Part shown: piece after piece, positions 44,189 through 51,237 of the stretch
How the letters are laid out: the number at the start of each line of letters is the position of its first letter
Numbering within the stretch: position 1 is the first letter of the stretch
NCBI RefSeq assembly: GCF_004794105.1
Contig: NZ_SRYR01000015.1
Span: 1 to 51,237 of the forward strand
Direction of reading: 5' to 3'
DNA from: Clostridium sartagoforme
GTDB lineage: Bacteria; Bacillota; Clostridia; Clostridiales; Clostridiaceae
Length of the DNA: 51,237 nucleotides
Notes under the pieces: model-generated
What the model was told of the DNA's origin: nothing
Databases searched by the model: none
Seen by the model: only the letters and a program-made list of their open reading frames with translations
Made by a program: the position numbers and the translations under genes

Positions 44189-44211
44189 GGAGCTGTTTTT
44201 GCGACAGCTCC
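44189..44211. repeat. short hairpin related to the dispersed repeat, copy 3
   Basis: GGAGCTGT and ACAGCTCC pair around TTTTGCG. The GCTGT...GCGACAGC core equals one end of the larger repeats at 3855 and 36533. It sits between the converging exporter and pepP genes and may be a reduced copy acting as a terminator. Confidence 0.65.
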
Positions 44212-44234
44212 ATGATTTTATATTTTCACTTTAC

Positions 44235-46001
44235 TTATATACTTCTAGTTTCATGTCTTAAGAATTCTACTTCTTCTTCATTTAAATAAGGACTTAATTT
44301 TTCAAAAACAGTTTTATGATAATCATTTAGCCATTTCTTTTCTTCAGGAGAAAGTAATTCTACATTTACACCATTTAAGTCTATAGGACAATATGATATT
44401 GTTCTAAATTTATAGAATTCACCAAACTCTTCTGACTTTACATCTTCAACTACCAATAGTGTATTTTCTGTTCTTATTCCGTGCTTACCTTCTTTATATA
44501 CTCCTGGCTCATTAGTTAATATCATTCCTGGTTCTAATACAGTTGAATTACCTTCAACTCTAATTCCTTGTGGCCCTTCATGAACATTTAAGAAGAATCC
44601 AACTCCATGACCTGTTCCACATTTATAATCTATTCCACAATTCCATAAAGGTCTTCTTGCTAATATATCTAGGTTAACACCTGTAACTCCTCTTAAAAAC
44701 TTAGCTGAAGATAATGCTATATGGCCTTTTAATACTAATGTATAATCTGTTTTTTCTTCTTCTGTAATTGGTCCTAATATAAATGTTCTTGTTATATCAG
44801 TAGTTCCATCTAAGTATTGTGCACCTGAATCTACAAGGAACATTCCTTCAGCTTTTAATTCATATTCACTTGCCTTTGTAGCACTATAATGCATCATTGC
44901 TGCATGATCTTTGTATCCTGCTATAGTTCCAAAGCTATCACCTTTATAATTTTCGCCCATAGCTCTAATTGCAGTTAATTTATCACTAGCAGATGTTTCT
45001 GTAATCTTTTCTTTTCCTATATTTTCCTTTAGCCATTTAATAAATTTAACCATGGCTACTCCATCTCTTACTTGAGAAACTTCCCAATTAGCTATTTCAG
45101 TACTGTTTTTTATAGCTTTTAATTTTGTAGTGATATTCATTTCTTTTATAACTTCAACATCTTTATCTAAAGCTATAAATAACTTAGCATTAAGCTTACC
45201 TGAATCTATTAAAGTTTTTCCTTTTATAAGCTTAACATCCTTTTCCACATCACTATATTCCGCTATTTCAAATCCTTCTTTATTTAATGCAGCTTTAGTT
45301 TCAGCATCTACTTTTTCTCCATTTATATAAAGGACTGCACTATCTAGTTTTATTATTACATATGAAAGTGCAACTGGATTAAAGTCAATATCATTCCCTC
45401 TTATGTTACATAACCAAGCTATATCATCTAATGATGAAAGTATATAATTTTCAGCTGATACTTCCTTCATATGATTTCTTACTTCTTCTAACTTTTCTTT
45501 AGCAGATTTTCCTGCATATTTAACATCATGTATAAAGATTTTATTCTTAGGAAGCTCACTTCTTGTGTTCCAAATACTATTTAATAAATCTTTATTCATA
45601 TTTATAGTAAAATTATTTCCATTAGCTATTCTTAAATATCCTTCATATTGATCTACAGAGAAAACACTTCCATCAAAGCCTAATACTTCTCCTGAATTAA
45701 CATTCTTTTTAAGCCATTCTTCAATACTTGGATATCCTGGAGTTCTCATTTTCATAAGAGAAATTCCACTACCCTTTAATTCATTATCTGCTTGAATAAA
45801 ATATCTTCCATCTGTCCATAAATAAGCTTCCTTTAAGCCAACTAAAAGAGTACCCGCTGAACCTGTAAATCCAGATACAAACTCTCTTCCCTTAAAATAA
45901 TTAGCTACATACTCACTTTGATGGGCATCACTACTTGGAATAATATAATAATCTATATTTTCTGACTTCATTACTTCTCTAAGTTTTTCTAAATTGCTCA
46001 T
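44235..46001 (-). CDS. pepP: Xaa-Pro aminopeptidase, M24B family
   Basis: A 588-residue metallopeptidase releasing N-terminal residues before proline. Two creatinase-type N-terminal domains (about residues 1-300) precede the pita-bread catalytic domain. Metal ligands are visible in LVDSGAQYLDGTTDITRTF (Asp pair), GTGHGVGFFLNVHEGP (His), LTNEPGVY and HGIRTENTLLV (Glu pair). This long form is typical of the three-domain enzymes. GGAGGAG precedes the ATG. It is expressed from a structured leader of about 220 bases. Confidence 0.95.
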   Translation of the reverse strand: MSNLEKLREVMKSENIDYYIIPSSDAHQSEYVANYFKGREFVSGFTGSAGTLLVGLKEAYLWTDGRYFIQADNELKGSGISLMKMRTPGYPSIEEWLKKNVNSGEVLGFDGSVFSVDQYEGYLRIANGNNFTINMNKDLLNSIWNTRSELPKNKIFIHDVKYAGKSAKEKLEEVRNHMKEVSAENYILSSLDDIAWLCNIRGNDIDFNPVALSYVIIKLDSAVLYINGEKVDAETKAALNKEGFEIAEYSDVEKDVKLIKGKTLIDSGKLNAKLFIALDKDVEVIKEMNITTKLKAIKNSTEIANWEVSQVRDGVAMVKFIKWLKENIGKEKITETSASDKLTAIRAMGENYKGDSFGTIAGYKDHAAMMHYSATKASEYELKAEGMFLVDSGAQYLDGTTDITRTFILGPITEEEKTDYTLVLKGHIALSSAKFLRGVTGVNLDILARRPLWNCGIDYKCGTGHGVGFFLNVHEGPQGIRVEGNSTVLEPGMILTNEPGVYKEGKHGIRTENTLLVVEDVKSEEFGEFYKFRTISYCPIDLNGVNVELLSPEEKKWLNDYHKTVFEKLSPYLNEEEVEFLRHETRSI

Positions 46002-46009
46002 ACTTTCTC

Positions 46010-46222
46010 CTCCTTATTTTATCCGATCGCTACCATTGCTAACACTCCCCCCTTCTATAAGTGGGAGCTAAGCACTGCTACGCGCCTGGATTAGTTTTTC
46101 TAACCTTCAGATGGAGTAGGCATCCTGTACTCTGTGAAAGTGATTCACACAAAATACAAGATTTTGGTTCTCTACTTTTTAAGAAAACTCCACCTGAAGA
46201 TAAGAATCACTTTATCTATCTA
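46010..46222 (-). ncRNA. structured leader RNA upstream of pepP, class not identified
   Basis: Between pepP and an extended -10 promoter lies a GC-richer, strongly structured stretch. Long pairings: CTTCAG-x-TGGAGT (46105-46117) with ACTCCA-x-CTGAAG (46187-46199), and a perfect ten-base AAAGTGATTC (46137-46146) with GAATCACTTT (46204-46213). These interlock, as in a pseudoknot. Competing local hairpins exist: TGTGAA/TTCACA (46133-46149) and GAGTA/TACTC (46114-46132). Further on are GGATTAG/CTAACC and a CTCCC/GGGAG hairpin. The strand is inferred from the promoter. No known riboswitch consensus matched; the raiA motif should be checked. Confidence 0.6.
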
Positions 46223-46228
46223 AGTATT

Positions 46229-46237
46229 ATTATACCA
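46229..46237 (-). promoter_or_regulatory. pepP leader promoter, extended -10
   Basis: On the minus strand a TGGTATAAT block gives a perfect -10 TATAAT (46229-46234) with the TG of an extended -10; no good -35 is visible. Transcription would start near 46222, eight bases before the first paired segment of the leader RNA. Confidence 0.5.
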
Positions 46238-46332
46238 ATACAGGTAAATATAATCCATAAAAGAAACCTTAATGATTTATTACTATAATTCCATTACCTA
46301 ATATTATCTAATCTTATAATTAAAACTTAAAT

Positions 46333-46358
46333 ACAAAAACTCAGCCAAAGCTGAGTTT
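46333..46358 (-). terminator. sortase gene terminator
   Basis: On the minus strand AAACTCAGC and GCTGAGTTT pair around TTTG, followed by TTTTTG. Between it and the sortase stop lies a run of TTAATTATTAAT-type repeats (46362-46405) with a 7-base period. Confidence 0.82.
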
Positions 46359-46405
46359 CATCCTTAATTGTTAATTATTAATTATTAATTATTAATTGTT
46401 AATTA

Positions 46406-47137
46406 CTAACTGCCAATCAGTTTTCCGTGCACTATTAATCTTTCTTCTTCAGTAACATTAGTACATGTTGTTAATGTTATTATTTTGCCTTTATCTATAT
46501 CTTTAACATCAAAACTAAAAAATGATTTGCTTAAAGCTTCATTTATATAATTACTATAATCTTCATCATTGTTAAATTTATTTTTATAAGATTCAAGAGT
46601 TGCGTCTTCTGTATAAACTGAAAATATTTCATACTCTAAAGTCTTATCTTCTAAATAAATATATATTTTATTATTCTTATCAAAGTATTCATGGTTTTTT
46701 AACCTTCTTAAGGTTCCAAACATACTTCCATCTCTCATATTATGACCATATACCACCAAGTTTTTATCTTCCTCTATATTATTGCTTGCATCAAGGAATA
46801 TGCTTCCGCCTTTATTGCTTTCACCTTTAAAGTTTTTATATAGATACTCATCATTATCTATACCTTGTACCACAGGATAATCTATTTCTGTCTCAGGTAC
46901 TCTAATCCAGAAATTAAAATCACCATTTTGAGACTTAAGATTTTCAAATTCTTCTTTTGTAATATAATTCTCAGTCTTAATCGTTGGTACTACATCTTTA
47001 ATTTCTTCATACACACTACTATTTTTATTATATTCAGTAAATATTTTATACAATTGATACGCTGAAATCAGAAATATAGCCATACAAATACATATAAGAA
47101 CTTTTCTAACTATGTTTGCAATTAACCCTTTCTTCAT
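46406..47137 (-). CDS. class B sortase
   Basis: A 243-residue membrane-anchored transpeptidase that joins surface proteins to peptidoglycan. One N-terminal helix (12-32) is followed by the sortase fold: FWIRVPETEIDYPVVQG, His132 in VVYGHNM, Cys225 in TLTTCTN, Arg233 in EERLIVHGKL. The spacing and WIRVPET motif mark class B. The polysaccharide lyase two genes upstream on the same strand ends in a TPYTG sorting signal, close to the S/PPxTG type used by C. difficile SrtB, and is a probable substrate. GGGGGG precedes the ATG. Confidence 0.93.
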   Translation of the reverse strand: MKKGLIANIVRKVLICICMAIFLISAYQLYKIFTEYNKNSSVYEEIKDVVPTIKTENYITKEEFENLKSQNGDFNFWIRVPETEIDYPVVQGIDNDEYLYKNFKGESNKGGSIFLDASNNIEEDKNLVVYGHNMRDGSMFGTLRRLKNHEYFDKNNKIYIYLEDKTLEYEIFSVYTEDATLESYKNKFNNDEDYSNYINEALSKSFFSFDVKDIDKGKIITLTTCTNVTEEERLIVHGKLIGS

Positions 47138-47181
47138 AGACTCCCCCCCTTATCTCCATAAATTATCTTATATATCTATAA

Positions 47182-47961
47182 TTACCATATTATCATACTG
47201 ATTATATTATATACATTTAATAAAATTAAAGCCAATACTACAATATTAAATACTTTCAAAATAGCTGCTGAATTAAACTTTTTATTTAGCTTAGATCCTA
47301 TCATTCCTCCTACTATTCCTCCTATTATCATATAAGGTAACATAGTTAAGTCAAATCCTGATAATCCTTGTGTTGTAATTATTGTAATTAGCTTTGATCC
47401 TTGAGAAAATAAGATTGTAATAATTGAATTTACCGCTGCTTCCTTTGTATCCATAGAGAAAAATAATGCTAGTACACAAACATTTATAGGTCCTCCACCT
47501 ATACTTAAAAATGAAGCAATACTTCCTAATAAAAGGCCTATTAATATACAAGCAATAGAATTATTCACTTTATAGCTTTTATACTTTTCTTTATTATTCA
47601 TATAGATATAAATAAAAATTAGAAGTATTGCTAATATAGAATTTTGTATTATTGTTACTAAAGATTCACTTACTACCTTTAATATTAAATTAATTACCTT
47701 GTCTCCAAGGACTCCTCCAATAATTGAACCAATACCAATAAATACTGTTTTTCTTACTTCTATTTTCACCTTATATCTAATTTGTTTTATTATTGATACT
47801 ACAGCCATAGAAAAGACTGTAAATGAAGATAAAACGCCTATTGTTGATAAACTATAATCTCCTAAAAAATCTAAAAGTGGCTTTATAATAACTCCACCAC
47901 CTAATCCAGCCATTGCTCCAAGTATTGTTGCTCCTAATGCTATTAAAAAATATGCTATCAT
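47182..47961 (-). CDS. TauE/SafE family sulfite/anion exporter
   Basis: A 259-residue membrane protein with about eight helices in two repeats, each beginning with the family glycine motif: GAMAGLGGGVIIKPLL and IASFLSIGGGPINVCVLALFFSM. Members export sulfite or sulfoacetate or similar organic anions. It lies between the polysaccharide lyase and the sortase on the same strand; if the lyase handles chondroitin sulfate, an exporter for sulfur oxyanions would make sense, but that is a guess. AAAGGAG precedes the ATG. Confidence 0.88.
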   Translation of the reverse strand: MIAYFLIALGATILGAMAGLGGGVIIKPLLDFLGDYSLSTIGVLSSFTVFSMAVVSIIKQIRYKVKIEVRKTVFIGIGSIIGGVLGDKVINLILKVVSESLVTIIQNSILAILLIFIYIYMNNKEKYKSYKVNNSIACILIGLLLGSIASFLSIGGGPINVCVLALFFSMDTKEAAVNSIITILFSQGSKLITIITTQGLSGFDLTMLPYMIIGGIVGGMIGSKLNKKFNSAAILKVFNIVVLALILLNVYNIISMIIW

Positions 47962-47985
47962 ATGTAACTCCTTTTCTATCTTTAA

Positions 47986-48025
47986 ATGGCTTTAGCAGAC
48001 TGTATTTAATAGTACAGTCTGCCAT
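47986..48025 (-). repeat. hairpin between the polysaccharide lyase and TauE genes
   Basis: GCAGACTGTA and TACAGTCTGC (47995-48022) form a ten-base stem with an 8-base loop; ATGGC and GCCAT outside it form a second, partly exclusive pairing. There is no T run on the minus strand, so read-through into TauE is plausible. Confidence 0.6.
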
Positions 48026-48033
48026 TTAATTTA

Positions 48034-51000
48034 TTATTTATTTTTCTTCTTTTTTAGTGCAAATGCTCCGCCTGCTGATACAACCATAGTTAATCCTAAA
48101 GCTAATACTGAAGATGTATCTCCTGTATATGGTGTCTTACCACTACTCTCTTTATCATCTGCTATATTTCCAGTACTACTATTTCCAGAATTGTCCTTAT
48201 CACTATTTACATTGTCCTCATTGTCGCTTGTACCATCTTTATCATTATCTACATCATCTTTGTCATTTCCTGCATTATCATTATCTATATCGCCTTTGTC
48301 ATTGCTTTCATCGTCCTTGCCATTGTCTGTATCATCTTTGTCATTATCATCTGGTATTTCATTATTTGATACTTTTTCTACTTTCACTAGACAAGTAGCT
48401 TCTTTACCATCTACTGTAGCTTTAATTAATGTTTCTCCTTCTAATAAAGCTTCAATATTTCCTTCTTCATCAACTTTGACTATACTTTCATTTTCTGAAG
48501 TCCACACTACATTTTTATCAGTAGCATTTTCAGGATTAATAGTTGCTGTTAACTTACTCTTTTCCCCCACTTTTAAGGCTATTTCCGTCTTATCTAGAGT
48601 AACACTTTCTACTGCAACTTTCTTTGGTGATAATGTAAATTCGTATGTTTCACCAGTTCTTGAAGAAGTGTCTACAGAAATAATATTTTTAACTTCTGTT
48701 CCTTCTCCACTTACGTTAAAGTCTCCTAATCCATCTTCAGTGAATATAAAGTCTATTTTATCTTCAAGCTTAGTTGGGTTAGATACAGAAACCTTATACC
48801 CACCATCTTCTAATTCTTTAATCATAATAGAAGCTGGTCCACTAATTTCTAAATTATCAGAGATCTTAGTAGCTTCAAATACATTAATTGCATATATCTT
48901 CTCTTCCTTATGATAAACTGCATGGAACTTTTCGTTATTAGCTAATATTTCTATCTTTTGATTTTCACTATAAGCAGCTGTTTCTTCTGCTGTAGCATTT
49001 GGTAAGATTACATATTCATAAGTTCCTGCTGTTGGTGCATTTCCATGATCTATAGCTAATGATAAATAGCTTCTAGTATTGTCAGCAGTATCAGTAAATT
49101 CTGCTTTTGTATTTATTTCACTCCACTTATGAGTTCTAGTTTCTCTCTTAGTTGTAATTTCAGTTTTATTAGGGAATATATACCCAATATCACTGTTATC
49201 TACATTTCCTTCTAAGTGAGCCCAATTAGCTTCTACTATATTTTCATCTCCAACATTTTTAGTAGATTCTGCTCCATCTACTAAGAATGTATTATCTGCT
49301 GAATCCTTAATTTTTCTATTATCAATAATAGTTTCAACATCCTTATCTGTACTAGAAATATTTGAACCTACAGCTACTATCTCATTTTCAAACATAAACC
49401 ATGATTTTCTAGCTGACATTCCTGTTGCTGTTCCATCAGCAGTTCTGTATGAAGGTAGTATTTCCATACCTGATACACCATTTACTCCATCAACTGTTGT
49501 TCCACCAGCCCAAGCTGAAGAATTTCCCTTATCAGTAAACTTTCTAGTTTGTCCATCGCTTGTTACACCTGGTAATCTCATTGGGTCAACTGTTGGCCAA
49601 AAATCCTCATTATATTGTTGTAAATCATTTGTATATATTTGAGTCATACCTTGTCCTGTATACCAAGCCCTAGTACTTTCTCCATTTATATCTTCATGGT
49701 TAGCAATTCTAGATGAACTCATACTTACTGTAAAGTTGTAGTCTGGTCTATTGCTTACAGCTCTATCCATATAATAGAATTGTTTATAGTAATTTCTTTC
49801 TGGTGATTGTATTATAGTTGCATCATTTAAAACATTTTTCATATTAGCAACATCGCCTGCTGATAATCCAATAAAATAATTTTCTGTTAATGATGAACCC
49901 TCATTAATCCATCTTTTGGTTATGCTCTTTATATAATTTTCTGCCTCTGCATTAGGAGCAATTGACGCTATTCTTAACATTGAAGAAATAATAAACTTAC
50001 CTCTTGAATCCCCTTGTTGAGATTTACGTGATATAGCTCTACCCCTAACGTTGTCAGTTACATTTCCACCAATAGCCATTATTGGTTCATATGAATCTTT
50101 CATCCATCTGAACAAGTTGTAATAATCTGCTGTATCTATTTTGTGTTCTGTATCTTGAACTATGTATAATAAATTAGATAATGAATTTAAAAGTACTGCT
50201 CCATAACTTCCTGTGTAAGCTATATCTCCATGTTGAAGGAAAGAACCATCTATATAAAATCCATCTCCTTTAGTTACATATGGAAATACTTCTTGTACTA
50301 CTGTTGCTGCATGGGATACTCTTTCATCATTTCCATCAGCTATCCCTCTTATTGCAACTATTAAAGCTTTATCTAAAAGATTTGCTCCAGTTTCCTTAAA
50401 TGATGCAGATTGTCCAAGTCTCTTAGTTGCATCTGGTATGAATCTATCAACAGCTTCAATTAATTCTCCTTTTAGATCTCCAAAGTCTTTATCAATTAAA
50501 ACAATAATATCTACTAATTCTCTTGGAGTTCCTATTTGCCAATCCCACCAGTTATTTGGCATCTTTGCAATATCTTTGTTATAATGCTTATTATGCATCT
50601 TTTCTGTAGCTTTTAATATTACATTTAGTAATTCAGCATTATTATAATAGCTCGAATCCTTTGTCTTATAAGCAACAGCTATTTCTTTTATTCTTTTAAA
50701 TTGAGCTGTGATAGTCGCTGATTTTGAAGTTCCATCAACTAAAGCTGACCAAACATAGTCAGTTGCCATATCTATATCAGCACTTTCAATGGATTGCTTA
50801 ACATTTTCATCCATTAACTTAATATTTTTCATTGCATCTGGATCATTTAATCCTGATAATGAATTTCCTGTTAATAGTTCTACCCATTTTTCTCTTAATT
50901 CTTCATATGATGAGACAGCTCTTGTATCTTGTTCAAATATAGCTGTATATTCTGCCTTAGAAATTTCATTAGCATGAGCTATAGTTGGTCCTGCTAATGT

Positions 51001-51060
51001 AACTACTGTTGATATAGTTAATGCCATTGCAATTAAGCTTTTTAAATTCTTTCTCTTCAT
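48034..51060 (-). CDS. polysaccharide lyase family 8 (hyaluronate/chondroitin lyase), cell-wall anchored
   Basis: A 1008-residue secreted enzyme cleaving hyaluronan-type chains by elimination. Signal peptide 1-30 (cut after AHA). The alpha-barrel domain holds NNWWDWQIG (Asn170, Trp171-172), TGANLLD (Asn227), His277 and Tyr286 in QHGDIAYTGSYG, and RGRAISR (339-345), with the His-to-Tyr spacing of nine seen in pneumococcal lyase. Beta-sandwich domains run to about 845, then a Big_2 domain (about 855-925), an Asp/Asn/Lys repeat linker and TPYTGD with a membrane helix and KKKKNK tail. Start at 51060 follows GGAGAG; the longer frame lacks a site. Confidence 0.92.
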   Translation of the reverse strand: MKRKNLKSLIAMALTISTVVTLAGPTIAHANEISKAEYTAIFEQDTRAVSSYEELREKWVELLTGNSLSGLNDPDAMKNIKLMDENVKQSIESADIDMATDYVWSALVDGTSKSATITAQFKRIKEIAVAYKTKDSSYYNNAELLNVILKATEKMHNKHYNKDIAKMPNNWWDWQIGTPRELVDIIVLIDKDFGDLKGELIEAVDRFIPDATKRLGQSASFKETGANLLDKALIVAIRGIADGNDERVSHAATVVQEVFPYVTKGDGFYIDGSFLQHGDIAYTGSYGAVLLNSLSNLLYIVQDTEHKIDTADYYNLFRWMKDSYEPIMAIGGNVTDNVRGRAISRKSQQGDSRGKFIISSMLRIASIAPNAEAENYIKSITKRWINEGSSLTENYFIGLSAGDVANMKNVLNDATIIQSPERNYYKQFYYMDRAVSNRPDYNFTVSMSSSRIANHEDINGESTRAWYTGQGMTQIYTNDLQQYNEDFWPTVDPMRLPGVTSDGQTRKFTDKGNSSAWAGGTTVDGVNGVSGMEILPSYRTADGTATGMSARKSWFMFENEIVAVGSNISSTDKDVETIIDNRKIKDSADNTFLVDGAESTKNVGDENIVEANWAHLEGNVDNSDIGYIFPNKTEITTKRETRTHKWSEINTKAEFTDTADNTRSYLSLAIDHGNAPTAGTYEYVILPNATAEETAAYSENQKIEILANNEKFHAVYHKEEKIYAINVFEATKISDNLEISGPASIMIKELEDGGYKVSVSNPTKLEDKIDFIFTEDGLGDFNVSGEGTEVKNIISVDTSSRTGETYEFTLSPKKVAVESVTLDKTEIALKVGEKSKLTATINPENATDKNVVWTSENESIVKVDEEGNIEALLEGETLIKATVDGKEATCLVKVEKVSNNEIPDDNDKDDTDNGKDDESNDKGDIDNDNAGNDKDDVDNDKDGTSDNEDNVNSDKDNSGNSSTGNIADDKESSGKTPYTGDTSSVLALGLTMVVSAGGAFALKKKKNK

Positions 51061-51096
51061 TATTATCTCTCCGTTTCCCTTTATTAATTTAAACAA

Positions 51097-51237
51097 TAAA
51101 ATCTATCTTATCCTCAGCAATTCTGAATTAAATTAAATTAATACCTGTTCATTTTTAATTAAGGGGACATTTAATATCCCCCATATTCTATCCTAATATT
51201 TTGCAATTATAAGCAACTATTGATAATGCTATAAGTA
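51097..51237. other. right-edge region upstream of the polysaccharide lyase gene
   Basis: About 140 bases without a gene. A GGGGA...TCCCC hairpin (about 51162-51181) may end transcription from a gene outside the window. A possible minus-strand promoter lies nearer the lyase start, but I cannot fix it. Confidence 0.4.

Noticed and set aside
46061..46288. 75-codon plus-strand reading frame over the pepP leader
   Set aside because: It lies entirely in the structured RNA region and has no ribosome binding site; the apparent protein is a translation of the RNA.
46362..46405. TTAATTATTAAT-type tract as a possible replication or iteron element
   Set aside because: Simple AT-rich repetition next to a terminator, similar tracts occur after other genes here (about 40262-40340, 10300-10340); no DnaA boxes or initiator gene nearby.
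48034..48400. Asp/Asn/Lys repeat DNA as a tandem-repeat or CRISPR-like array
   Set aside because: The units are irregular codon repeats inside a coding linker; there are no identical repeats with unique spacers.
48191..48913. 240-codon plus-strand frame, Ser/Leu-rich, opposite the polysaccharide lyase
   Set aside because: It is the complement of the Asp/Asn/Lys linker and Big_2 region; low complexity explains its length, and it has no ribosome binding site or family features.

Overview
The window is very AT-rich, has Clostridium-style ribosome binding sites (AGGAGG-like) with many TTG and GTG starts, and carries genes typical of Clostridium sensu stricto: a spore-former-type rnmV-rsmA-yabE-tatD block, DegV, PadR regulators, a YesL-type sialic acid operon, a stand-alone ferredoxin, and a surface hyaluronate-lyase-type enzyme with a sortase nearby. 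I read it as chromosomal DNA of a host-associated Clostridium. I cannot name the species from sequence alone. I see no phage, insertion sequence, CRISPR array or tRNA.

Layout, left to right. (1) The left edge carries, on the minus strand, what looks like the promoter and leader of an rRNA operon whose 16S gene lies outside the window. (2) ung, then a minus-strand fetA-fetB-padR unit with a dyad operator on its promoter. (3) A membrane-anchored hypothetical, pepA, a candidate small RNA, a class B penicillin-binding protein, an MgtC-like protein and a small lipoprotein. (4) xpt under a guanine riboswitch, and a CapA-like protein. (5) A sialic acid uptake and catabolism operon on the minus strand (solute-binding protein, two permeases, YhcH, YesL, nanE, nanA, nanK) with a divergent SGNH esterase; a perfect dyad sits just downstream of the operon promoter. 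(6) Aconitase plus a homocitrate-synthase-like enzyme that is probably a Re-citrate synthase. (7) A degV-padR operon with two abutting perfect palindromes overlapping its -35 box, then a short unknown gene, ferredoxin, Mrp/Nbp35, a lipoprotein and two unknown proteins. (8) rsmA, rnmV, yabE and tatD. (9) A sugar cluster (transaldolase-like fsa, ribokinase, LacI regulator) and a Na/Pi cotransporter. (10) Two methionyl-tRNA synthetase genes, the second with a degenerate KMSKS loop, the first under a T-box. (11) Two half-size aromatic-acid-exporter-like genes. (12) pepP (Xaa-Pro aminopeptidase) preceded by a highly structured leader RNA with possible pseudoknot pairing. (13) Sortase B, a TauE/SafE exporter and a large cell-wall-anchored family 8 polysaccharide lyase at the right end.

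How it works together: regions 5 and 13 suggest a life on host glycans. The polysaccharide lyase would cut hyaluronan or chondroitin, the sortase could fix it to the wall through its TPYTG signal, and the nan operon would import sialic acid and break it down to GlcNAc-6-phosphate. The rest is mostly housekeeping with a notable density of cis-regulatory RNA and operator sites: guanine riboswitch, T-box, the pepP leader, two PadR-type operators, a LacI operator and a dispersed hairpin repeat family.
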